Shown here piece by piece: positions 7,901 through 17,335 of a stretch of DNA of 64,000 bases (position 1 is its first letter; every line of letters begins with the position of its first letter). The stretch spans positions 19,359 to 83,358 of the forward strand of contig JAOUNS010000018.1 of NCBI GenBank assembly GCA_029880855.1, given 5' to 3'. The position numbers were made by a program, and so were the translations under genes. Under the pieces are notes generated by a model. It did not search any database. It had not been told where the DNA came from and saw only the letters and a list, made by a program, of their open reading frames with translations. The DNA comes from Gammaproteobacteria bacterium. GTDB lineage: Bacteria; Pseudomonadota; Gammaproteobacteria; UBA6429; Thiohalophilaceae.

Positions 7901-8827
7901 TTATTGCGTGGTGAAGTCCTGCGCATTGTCTCGACGCTTGTCATGCAGGCTGAACAAGACCAGCCCGTTCCGATAGGCGATCCGTTCCGCCACCGATGGC
8001 GGCAAACTCTTCAGCCAGCCGCGATAATTGCCCAAATAATAACGAAACTGATACCAGTAACTGCTGTTATAGGTCCCGCTGCCCAGCAGGAATCGATCCG
8101 GGTGTCGGAGCATGACCTTGCGCCATTTTTCCTTCAGCTCCCCCCCGGCCGTCGCCACATCACGATGGGAGATTTCCACCCACAAAGCAGCATGCCGATC
8201 CAACATCTCACTGATACGCTCCGGTGGTGTCAGCATTCCACCATGGGCCCAGAGGATGCGCACGGTCGGCCCCATCCTGAACAGTTGATTGATCGCAGCA
8301 GGATCTGATCGGGCATGTAAGACCAGTTCGTGTTTGACGGCCAGTGCCACCATGCGTTTTACGACCGGTGTGTTGAGCTGGCCGTCAAATAAAAAAAACT
8401 CTCCCACCCCCCGATATAATCCGCCGGCCAGTTCCTTTTCCATATATTGCTGAATCGCCGCATTGTTAAACCAGCTTTCACGATCCTCACGGCTGAATTG
8501 GGGGATAAACATTGGGATAACACGTTCCGGATCGGCTTCATATAAACGCAGGGTACCTTCATTGGGCACACTGCCGACCAGCAACCAGGGGACATTCAGT
8601 TGCTCAGCGGTATTGATCACCGCCTTGACCGAGACCAGACGCCAGGATTCCTCATTGTAATGCACCTGAGCGTCAAATATCGGCGGTGTATGATCCGGCT
8701 CCTGGAGATAGAAATAGAGAAAAATGGCAGGCAGGCTGATAAACACCAGGATACGCCCAACACGTGTCTCAGTCAGTGTATAGCCGATCAGTTGCAGGCA
8801 CAGTTTTAGGTATCGCATGGCCGGCAT
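7901..8827 (-). CDS. Membrane-anchored amidohydrolase-2-like protein with altered metal site
   Basis: This 308-residue protein has one N-terminal membrane helix (about 24-42) and an amidohydrolase-2-like TIM-barrel domain. Landmarks are FDAQVHYN (about 53-60), where the family usually has DxHxH, LHARSD, ILWAHGG, and LLGSGTY, where the family usually has GSD. Two of the usual metal ligands, the first His and the last Asp, therefore appear replaced. The enzyme may use fewer metals, act on a different substrate, or be catalytically inactive. The start follows GAGGGG. It is probably the last gene of an operon with the DUF1499 and NTF2-like genes. Confidence 0.65.
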   Translation of the reverse strand: MPAMRYLKLCLQLIGYTLTETRVGRILVFISLPAIFLYFYLQEPDHTPPIFDAQVHYNEESWRLVSVKAVINTAEQLNVPWLLVGSVPNEGTLRLYEADPERVIPMFIPQFSREDRESWFNNAAIQQYMEKELAGGLYRGVGEFFLFDGQLNTPVVKRMVALAVKHELVLHARSDPAAINQLFRMGPTVRILWAHGGMLTPPERISEMLDRHAALWVEISHRDVATAGGELKEKWRKVMLRHPDRFLLGSGTYNSSYWYQFRYYLGNYRGWLKSLPPSVAERIAYRNGLVLFSLHDKRRDNAQDFTTQ

Positions 8828-8889
8828 ACAGTCCCCTCACCCAATGTCTACTGATTGTTGTTCGGTAAATGTCTCTTATTCTTCACCGC

Positions 8890-9357
8890 TCATGATTGTG
8901 CCGCATGAAACGCGGTGCGCAGCCTTTCAATGCGCTGTCGGTTCATCCCCAGATCCGAGTGCCCAACCCGGGATGCAGAGCGGACATGCAATTGCCGGCT
9001 GTCCGCATCAAGGCGGATCTCCACATCATCAATAAAACGAAACAGCTTGCTGACAAAAATCGCATGGATGTACTCATCCCGTACCGTCATCACCTGGCCG
9101 CCCTGTGCCACGATAACCTGCCGGATACGTTGCATGGCCTGCCCGGCCGAAATTTCAAACCGGAAGGGTTCGATATACGCAGTGGGATGCGGATGCTCAC
9201 TGCTGACACAATTTGGTGAATCCGGACATTGATGCAGACGCCCTGCCTGCAGTCCCGCTGCAGACTGTTTGCGCGATACCAGAGACAGGGTGGCAAACAC
9301 AAAACAAACAGCCAGGATCACACTGCCGGCAAAATAAGCAATGGTTTTGATTGTCAC
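8890..9357 (-). CDS. DUF1499 family protein
   Basis: This 155-residue protein begins with a membrane helix (about 5-25) and carries the DUF1499 hallmark CPDSPNCVSS near residues 44-53, followed by an alpha/beta domain with FVSKLFRFIDDVEIRLD and a conserved RSASRVGHSDLG segment. The function of the family is unknown; members are small envelope-associated proteins. The GTG start has a GGGGAG site 8 bases upstream. It sits between the NTF2-like gene (23 bases upstream) and the amidohydrolase-like gene on the same strand. Confidence 0.85.
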   Translation of the reverse strand: MTIKTIAYFAGSVILAVCFVFATLSLVSRKQSAAGLQAGRLHQCPDSPNCVSSEHPHPTAYIEPFRFEISAGQAMQRIRQVIVAQGGQVMTVRDEYIHAIFVSKLFRFIDDVEIRLDADSRQLHVRSASRVGHSDLGMNRQRIERLRTAFHAAQS

Positions 9358-9380
9358 CCGTCTTCTCCCCTGTGTGCTGA

Positions 9381-9782
9381 TCAGGCCGGTATCAATTGAT
9401 CACGGGCCGCTTCAACGTGCGGCAAAAGCCGTTCCTCCACCAGACGCCACTGGCCATCCGCTTCTTTTTCCAACAGGATTTCCACCCCTTGTGCATTCTC
9501 GTTCCCGTCAGTCGCCATAACGGTTTCATAGGTTTTGAACACGATCCGGTCAGCAGTGGCCGCTACCTGTTTGTAACCTTCATACTTGATACCCTTGATA
9601 ACACCGTTGGCAAACTCATGCTCACACTGCCGGTACCAGTCCGCATAGCCAATGGTTTCAAAACCCGGTACACCTCGCAGGGTGACACGTTGTGAAATCA
9701 GATTCATGTGGGCCTTGATATCCCGGGCCTCAACCGTAGTCACGATGGCATTTAACCATTGCCGGACAATTTCCTCTGACAA
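9381..9782 (-). CDS. NTF2/SnoaL-like fold protein
   Basis: This protein of about 133 residues has the compact alpha+beta pattern of NTF2-like or SnoaL-like proteins: an N-terminal helix pair (EIVRQWLNAIVTTVEARD), then strands ending in GQWRLVEERLLPH. Such folds serve as small enzymes or ligand-binding domains; the role here is unknown. I chose the TTG at 9782 because GAGGAG lies exactly 6 bases upstream. ATGs at 9803 and 9830 would extend the protein but have poor binding sites. It opens the operon that continues with DUF1499 and the amidohydrolase-like gene. Confidence 0.6.
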   Translation of the reverse strand: MSEEIVRQWLNAIVTTVEARDIKAHMNLISQRVTLRGVPGFETIGYADWYRQCEHEFANGVIKGIKYEGYKQVAATADRIVFKTYETVMATDGNENAQGVEILLEKEADGQWRLVEERLLPHVEAARDQLIPA

Positions 9783-10227
9783 GTGATTCTCCTCAAACAA
9801 CATGATTGGACAAATTGCCGAATCCGGCACAGGGCCACAGTATCATGCCATGCCATGCCCGCTGCAACCACGGTGACTAAATCACACATACGATAACATG
9901 ATGATTAACAACACAACCAGCAGGGTTTAACACTTAAACGGTTAAAAGTTATGAAAAAAATTTAACCAAAATCCCACACTTGCAAAATTACTGCTATATT
10001 TATTGGATGCTATTGAGATTAACGTCCCTGATTGACAACCTTCATTCAGAACAGAACACCAAACCCGCCAGGACCTGTCGGGACATACATTCATCATTTC
10101 CTGCTTCCCCTCAAATTATATCAGGCCTATTTGGCCGACACTCGGTGCGCCTATCGATATCCATGATCGGTGGCTATATCCCGAATTTATGTATTCTTTA
10201 ATTAACCATATAAGGAAACTCCAGCCT
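9783..10227. other. Intergenic region, AT-rich promoter area
   Basis: About 445 bases lie between the divergent NTF2-like gene and the 84-residue protein gene. I see no gene. The stretch 9880-10010 is AT-rich (TATATTTATTGG near 9992) and probably carries promoters. The remainder would form a leader of roughly 200 bases for the rightward gene. Confidence 0.4.
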
Positions 10228-10482
10228 ATGAGCAGCCAAGTCCAACAACTCATCCGCGGCAACCGATACAGTGTTGAAAGTGTCGAAAAAACTGATCCAC
10301 CTGATGAGTCCTGTAACGATGATTGGTATCGCTATGTCATAGGTCGTGGCAAATCCAAAATCGAAGGATTAAAGCCCGGTACATTACATGCAGTCACCCA
10401 ACATGCTGAAGCGGTGGCGGAAGATCTGAACAGCCGCATCTCCACCAACAGCGCAAGCTACGGTACCCGCAGAACCAAATAG
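10228..10482 (+). CDS. 84-residue conserved protein, paralogue of 34858-35112
   Basis: This small soluble protein of 84 residues starts at the ATG after AAGGAAA. Its core, WYRYVIGRGKSKIEG then a HAEAVAEDLNSR segment, matches the protein at 34858-35112 closely (WHRYVIGRG, HAEAVADDLNNR), so the two are paralogues. The C-terminus is basic (GTRRTK). I do not recognise a named family. The other copy is wedged between a DEAD-box helicase and an NYN-domain gene, which suggests a link to RNA; that is inference. This copy stands alone with its own long leader and terminator. Confidence 0.75.
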   Translation: MSSQVQQLIRGNRYSVESVEKTDPPDESCNDDWYRYVIGRGKSKIEGLKPGTLHAVTQHAEAVAEDLNSRISTNSASYGTRRTK

Positions 10483-10488
10483 TCTTTT

Positions 10489-10540
10489 CAGGCAGGTTCA
10501 TGACCATTCGGAATATGAACCTGCCTGCTTGCCTTCTCTT
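10489..10540 (+). terminator. Rho-independent terminator
   Basis: A 13-base perfect stem (CAGGCAGGTTCAT, 10489-10501, with 10515-10527) and a 13-base loop are followed by CTTGCCTTCTCTTT. It directly follows the 84-residue protein gene. Confidence 0.8.
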
Positions 10541-10710
10541 TATCCTTGTCTACTATATTAGCGCCTGATTTGATTTTACGATCATTTAAAGGCATTATTC
10601 GGCGGCCGGGTGTCACCCGCTTTGCACAGACGCTTCGAATTTATTTACATCGATATTCCGGGACAGGAGAAAACCGGCGCGACATTAATCTTTTCAACGA
10701 GGCTATTTCC

Positions 10711-11535
10711 ATGAAACATTTTCATATAAAACAAATCGGCATGGCACTCACCATGGGGTTTATCATGTCAGTCAGTGTTGCGTCCGATAGCGGTCATGCA
10801 CCTGCCGAAGGTCCGGCCTGCGAAGGGTTTGGTCCACAGACTCCACGTGATATCGACAAGCGCAAGGGCAGCAACCCCCAGAAATTCTCGCTCGCGCCCT
10901 CTTCCAACAAAATGAATCTGTGCAATATACACTTTCACAACAATGCCGAACACAAGGCCAAGGACTTTGCGATCTTTGCCGGTGACGGTGAACACGGTCA
11001 TGGTGGCGGCTATCAATGCAAAATAAGCAAAAAGCTCTCTGCTGCTGAACTGAAAGCGCCGGCGGAAGAGATCTGCAAAGGTCTGAAGCCGGGCGATACC
11101 ATCGAAGTACACTGGGTACACAGTTCCTGTCAGGTGACACCGGGTGCCGGTCTGGGCGCCTGTCTGAATGACAAATGCGCCAATCCCGGTCTGCGCGTCG
11201 AAACCCAGGTATTCACTCTGGTCAATAACAAGAAGGCGCTGAACTTTAACAAGTTTGCATACAGCGGTCACATGGTAAAGGGTCTGCATCAGGCCAAATC
11301 CCTGCCGACCAAAACCGGCAAGCCGGTTGTCTTCATGGGTTCCACCACCGGCCCCAAATACACCGAATCCGCCTGTTCGCCGTTACAGGTTACCTGGAGC
11401 GTGCGACCCAAGTGCGCCAAGCTGGACATCAACAGTCTGGGTGAATGGTGCAAGAACAACGAGTTTAAGGAAGATCATGCCCACGGCGTAAGAAAACTCG
11501 TGACCAATCCAAAACTGCTGTCCATTATCAAGTAA
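10711..11535 (+). CDS. Secreted delta-class carbonic anhydrase
   Basis: This 274-residue protein has a signal peptide (cleavage probably after VSVAS, about residue 25) and a mature domain I assign to the bacterial delta-class (CA_like) carbonic anhydrases. The zinc-site signature is visible: NIHFHNNAEH (His74, His76, His81) and IEVHWVHSSC (His134, His137). Several cysteines suggest disulfides. It would interconvert CO2 and bicarbonate in the periplasm, which in autotrophs helps carbon supply. The ATG at 10711 was chosen because it starts the signal peptide; the frame is open further upstream. It is a single-gene unit ending in a strong hairpin. Confidence 0.8.
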   Translation: MKHFHIKQIGMALTMGFIMSVSVASDSGHAPAEGPACEGFGPQTPRDIDKRKGSNPQKFSLAPSSNKMNLCNIHFHNNAEHKAKDFAIFAGDGEHGHGGGYQCKISKKLSAAELKAPAEEICKGLKPGDTIEVHWVHSSCQVTPGAGLGACLNDKCANPGLRVETQVFTLVNNKKALNFNKFAYSGHMVKGLHQAKSLPTKTGKPVVFMGSTTGPKYTESACSPLQVTWSVRPKCAKLDINSLGEWCKNNEFKEDHAHGVRKLVTNPKLLSIIK

Positions 11536-11547
11536 TTGATGAGACAA

Positions 11548-11579
11548 AAGACGGGGCGACATGCCCCGTCTTGCTTTTA
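11548..11579. terminator. Terminator between convergent genes
   Basis: A 10-base perfect stem (AAGACGGGGC, 11548-11557, with 11563-11572) and a 5-base loop are followed on the plus strand by GCTTTT and preceded by AAAA. It can serve both the carbonic anhydrase gene and the convergent gene that ends at 11581. Confidence 0.8.
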
Positions 11580-11580
11580 T

Positions 11581-12573
11581 CTACAACAACTCCTCGACCG
11601 GAAACTCTTCCACTACACTGCCGGTCTCATCCAGTAATCTGACATCTGAAACATCGACCACCGTGTCAACATCAAACCGGTGAAAGTTATCACAGCAGCG
11701 CTGCACCACCAGCACAGCACCATCCTGCTCGGAAGCCATTGCCTGTTGTTTCCATGCCTTGAGCGTATCGCAATAATAACCATTACAGATATCCGAACGC
11801 AGTTCTCGTGGTAGTGAACAGCCTGAGCGTGTCTGGTTGATACAGGAACCCTGAATACCCAGCGCCGGGACGTGGGACAAATAAAGATCAACAATATCAG
11901 CAGCAGTGACATCCGGATGCTCATCCATGTACTGCCGCATACTGAACACAGACAGGTAGGCATGCTCAGCGCCCTTGATACAACACCCGCCCTTGCACAA
12001 TGTGCACAGGGTATCACACAGATGGTGAATGGCCGGATTGGAAGAGAACTCCTGCTCGATCTGTAAAATCTTTTCATGCGCGGCACGGTGTTGATCATAA
12101 ACCACTGCATCCGCATTCTCATACGTCAGGGCCTCTGTCACAACATGCTGCAAATGTGTGCGATATTTATGCAAGCGTTCACGGTTTATTAAATCCGTAC
12201 TCCGCACCCCGCTGGGTATTTCGACCAGTTCAACGTCAGCAGCGGTTAACGCCGCATGACGTTCGATGACGGCCTGCAGTATCTGTGCGTTTTCCCGCTC
12301 GATCTGTTCCTTTAGTTGTTTGACGCGGACCTGTTCCGCCGCGATCATCTGTCGGTTCTTGCGGATCAGTTTTTTATTGAATTCAAGATAGGGAGTAAAA
12401 AGGACGGGTTCCATCAGCGATTTTTGCCGGCTGACGCGCTGACAATCCATCGCCTTGCAGACCGACAGTTCTCCTGCCGGACTGGTCATACGCGTTAGTT
12501 GATCGATGGGATCGCCACAGATTTCACAACTATTCGCCGCAGCACCCACAGGAGATGTATGTATCAGAGACAA
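11581..12573 (-). CDS. Cysteine-cluster protein with YkgJ-like domain
   Basis: This protein of about 330 residues has two cysteine-rich parts joined by a long helical stretch (FNKKLIRKNRQMIAAEQ onward, probably coiled coil). The N-terminal part has a CEIC...C...C zinc-finger-like pattern; the second, CDTLCTLCKGGCC followed by GCSLPRELRSDIC and YYC, resembles the YkgJ-type zinc/iron-chelating domain. It has no signal peptide. I chose the TTG at 12573 because GGAGG lies 8 bases upstream; starts at 12588 (ATG) and 12594 (TTG) lack this. Function is unknown; metal binding is likely. Confidence 0.65.
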   Translation of the reverse strand: MSLIHTSPVGAAANSCEICGDPIDQLTRMTSPAGELSVCKAMDCQRVSRQKSLMEPVLFTPYLEFNKKLIRKNRQMIAAEQVRVKQLKEQIERENAQILQAVIERHAALTAADVELVEIPSGVRSTDLINRERLHKYRTHLQHVVTEALTYENADAVVYDQHRAAHEKILQIEQEFSSNPAIHHLCDTLCTLCKGGCCIKGAEHAYLSVFSMRQYMDEHPDVTAADIVDLYLSHVPALGIQGSCINQTRSGCSLPRELRSDICNGYYCDTLKAWKQQAMASEQDGAVLVVQRCCDNFHRFDVDTVVDVSDVRLLDETGSVVEEFPVEELL

Positions 12574-12697
12574 AACCCAACCCTCCATGGACAATGGCTT
12601 GAGTTTACCTGCCTGTTACCGGTCTGTCAGCCCGTCTACCTAATTTTCACAGCATTGAATCGAGGCGAGCCCGGACCCGTGTGGATGAATCGGCGAA

Positions 12698-13708
12698 TTA
12701 TTGTGCAACCGGCCGGTTCAACAGGAGATTCAAGAATCGCTGCCGATTCTGCCGGGTGTTACTGCGGAAAAACCGGTAATCGGCATGCCGTTTCGGGTGT
12801 CGGGGGTCGATCACGATCCCCCACAAGGGATGGACGCTGTCCGGTACCATGCTGTATCGAATATCCCCGATCACGTGCTTTTGTGATGGATCAAAACCCA
12901 TATATCCATCCGAGAAATGCTGAAAACGCAGAATATCCCGATACAGGATCGAGTCTTTGGGCAGCGTCGGCAGATCCCGTGCCGGGTTCAGTACCGATAC
13001 AGACCGACCATTGAACACGGTGTTATCGCCGAACAGGGGAACACGCACAGCATCGACATACATTACCTCATCACTGATATAAATTGTCCGCCACAACAGG
13101 ATGTTGCCCAGAGTGGGTTTCACGGTCTGACGTGTCGCCTGATGACCACGTTGCTGCATCACGTTTTCAAGCAACACTCCCGCCCGATAGTGTTGTATTG
13201 AGGCCAGCCCCAAATAGCCCAGACAGGCGATCAATCCGATACGTGCGAATGGAACCTGTGTTTGACGCAAGCCGGCCAGCATGGCGGTCAGCAGGATCAG
13301 GCTGAAAATCGGATCGACAATCGCAATGATATCGAAGGAGACCCGCGCATCGGTCAGCGGCCAAAACAGATGGGTACCGTAACTGGTACAGGCATCCAGC
13401 ATTCCGCTCAGACTGTAACCGGCCAGACAAAACAGATAGAGACGTCCTGTCGCAAGCTGCCTGCGGAAAAACGGCCGGAGCAAGACCATTGCAATGGCCG
13501 CTCCAAACGGAATAAAAAAGAGTGAGTGGGTAAAATGACGATGGTATTCGATATGCAAGAGAGGATCGGCGCTCGACGCGATAAATACATCCGCATCAGC
13601 CACCAGACCGGCGAAGAAACCGATCACGGTGGCATGTTTTTTTTCTTCTGCGTTGGCGACGCTTTGCCCCAGTACGCCACCCAGCAACCCCTGTGTGACA
13701 ATATCCAC
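12698..13708 (-). CDS. Membrane-bound metal-dependent hydrolase, DUF457/YdjM type
   Basis: This 336-residue protein has several membrane helices in the first half and the family signature MDIVTQGLLGGVLGQ at the N-terminus, GLVADADVFI near residue 35, and HIEYHRHFTHSLFF (about 52-65). These His and Asp residues are the proposed metal ligands of the DUF457 (YdjM/YfhO-like) family. The C-terminal third is a soluble domain. The enzymatic substrate of the family is not established. Five bases separate it from the secreted protein gene upstream, so they form one operon. Confidence 0.8.
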   Translation of the reverse strand: MDIVTQGLLGGVLGQSVANAEEKKHATVIGFFAGLVADADVFIASSADPLLHIEYHRHFTHSLFFIPFGAAIAMVLLRPFFRRQLATGRLYLFCLAGYSLSGMLDACTSYGTHLFWPLTDARVSFDIIAIVDPIFSLILLTAMLAGLRQTQVPFARIGLIACLGYLGLASIQHYRAGVLLENVMQQRGHQATRQTVKPTLGNILLWRTIYISDEVMYVDAVRVPLFGDNTVFNGRSVSVLNPARDLPTLPKDSILYRDILRFQHFSDGYMGFDPSQKHVIGDIRYSMVPDSVHPLWGIVIDPRHPKRHADYRFFRSNTRQNRQRFLNLLLNRPVAQ

Positions 13709-13713
13709 TCGTG

Positions 13714-14235
13714 CTACCTGCTTTTGAGTAACTCAGTGATCGTGCTGAGTTGATCGAGTCCTTCTCCCGCACCAAGGCAAAAGAATGACCAATGACCATC
13801 TTTCGTCCTGCGCAGGAAGACAATATATTGTTCACCTTCTTGCGGCCTGGAGACCGGCTCATATTTCTGATAGATCGGTGACTTTGAAATCCCTTCAAGA
13901 TAATATTTTCGATGCAGCTCGACTTGTGAATCAAAATCGGCGGGATAGACTTCCACATTTTCCCCTGCAATGGCTTCACCCCGTAACACTTTCACGATGG
14001 TCATTGTGCTGACGATAAACTGGAATGGATAATAGCTGTCGCCGGGTTTCGCAAGCCGTATCTCCTGCTGTCTTTCTCCACCGGCCACGGGTTTAACGAC
14101 AGCAATCAGAGTGGCAACGTGAACCAGCTTGTCCAATTCAATTGATTTGTAATGTATGCGTGACACCCGGCCCTCCCTGGGAAACACCAGACATAAAATA
14201 ACAACCAGCGCGATCTTCATTACATTGTCAGACAT
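13714..14235 (-). CDS. Secreted hypothetical protein
   Basis: This 173-residue protein has a short hydrophobic N-terminus (MKIALVVILCLVF when started at the ATG at 14220), likely a signal peptide. The mature part has a beta-rich pattern with IVSTMTIVKVLRGEAIAGENVEVYP and YIVFLRRTKDGHWSFF, as seen in small secreted proteins found across proteobacteria. I cannot name the family. It directly precedes the DUF457 gene. The start at 14235 or 14220 is undecided. Confidence 0.6.
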   Translation of the reverse strand: MSDNVMKIALVVILCLVFPREGRVSRIHYKSIELDKLVHVATLIAVVKPVAGGERQQEIRLAKPGDSYYPFQFIVSTMTIVKVLRGEAIAGENVEVYPADFDSQVELHRKYYLEGISKSPIYQKYEPVSRPQEGEQYIVFLRRTKDGHWSFFCLGAGEGLDQLSTITELLKSR

Positions 14236-14285
14236 GTAAGCCGCCTGCAGGGACAGTTATACACCTGAGCAGACATATTGCGCCC

Positions 14286-16565
<2,280 letters not shown>

Positions 16566-16651
16566 TTATATTTCAGAATGGGGGGTGGGGTCATGCACTG
16601 TAGGAACAACCTGCTGTGGATGGATAATCCGAGACAGTGCGTGAATGAGAT

Positions 16652-16678
16652 CCGGCAGTATCACACCGATACTGCCGG
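16652..16678 (-). terminator. Hairpin downstream of ydbL
   Basis: An 11-base perfect stem (CCGGCAGTATC, 16652-16662, with 16668-16678) and a 5-base loop lie 11 bases past the ydbL stop. There is no strong U-run on either strand, so it may protect the 3' end or act as a weak terminator. Confidence 0.5.
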
Positions 16679-16689
16679 TGAACGCGTGG

Positions 16690-17046
16690 CTATTTTTTCT
16701 GCCAGGTCCCGGCGGGCGATTTAATATATTGACCGGCGGGAGTTTTGTTGATGGCCTTGGCACCGGCCAGGTTTTCAACAACACTCAGTTTGGTTTTATT
16801 GCTTTGTGCGATACCCTGATACAATGCCTTGCGCTTGCTGTTGATGTCATCCATCATCGCCTTCACGTCCGCCCCGGCATTGGCGCTGACCAACCCGAGA
16901 TAACCATCCGGTTGTTCACCCACCAGTCCCTGGGCCTTGGCTGTCTGAAGATCAATTGCCCAGGCCGAAGTGCATACACCCAGACCGGCCAGCAGGATCA
17001 CAAAGAGAGGAATAGCAAAGAATCGTTTCGCCAGTTGTTTTGTCAT
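16690..17046 (-). CDS. ydbL: YdbL-family periplasmic protein (DUF1318)
   Basis: This protein of about 118 residues has a signal peptide (cleavage after SAWA) and the DUF1318 pattern: AKAQGLVGEQPDGYLG, an INSKRKALYQGIA helix, and a C-terminal AGQYIKSPAGTWQKK. It forms the third gene of the conserved ydbH-ynbE-ydbL set; in E. coli YdbL assists the YdbH-YnbE bridge that keeps outer-membrane lipid balance. The ATG at 17046 is chosen because GGGAG lies about 8 bases upstream; an ATG at 17061 overlaps that site. Confidence 0.85.
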   Translation of the reverse strand: MTKQLAKRFFAIPLFVILLAGLGVCTSAWAIDLQTAKAQGLVGEQPDGYLGLVSANAGADVKAMMDDINSKRKALYQGIAQSNKTKLSVVENLAGAKAINKTPAGQYIKSPAGTWQKK

Positions 17047-17071
17047 GTTGGTGGCTCCCATTTATCCCGGT

Positions 17072-17269
17072 TTAAAACAAGCCTGAATTGTTATCAAATG
17101 CAGTTTCCAGATCCTTATCCACCTTGACCCGGACTTCATGTTCAATTTTGACATTGAGGTTGATAGTGATCGGTTGTGTCGGCGTCATCACTGCAACTGT
17201 TGGCGTACAGGCGGTGATATGCAACAGGATACCGAAAAGAATGCCGAACCTGAGCAGGATATTTCGCAT
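17072..17269 (-). CDS. ynbE: YnbE-family outer-membrane lipoprotein
   Basis: This 65-residue lipoprotein has a signal peptide with an ITAC lipobox and the family core PTVAVMTPTQPITINLNVKI. YnbE is an outer-membrane lipoprotein that binds the periplasm-spanning YdbH through beta-strand pairing. The ATG at 17269 is used because it begins the signal peptide; the open frame runs further upstream. It lies between ydbH and ydbL in the usual order. Confidence 0.85.
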   Translation of the reverse strand: MRNILLRFGILFGILLHITACTPTVAVMTPTQPITINLNVKIEHEVRVKVDKDLETAFDNNSGLF

Positions 17270-17335
17270 AAAGTGTTTCCCATCTAAACAGTGTCTTTGG
17301 TTCATCATAGCAGGTAATTTTCTAACAGCCACCTT

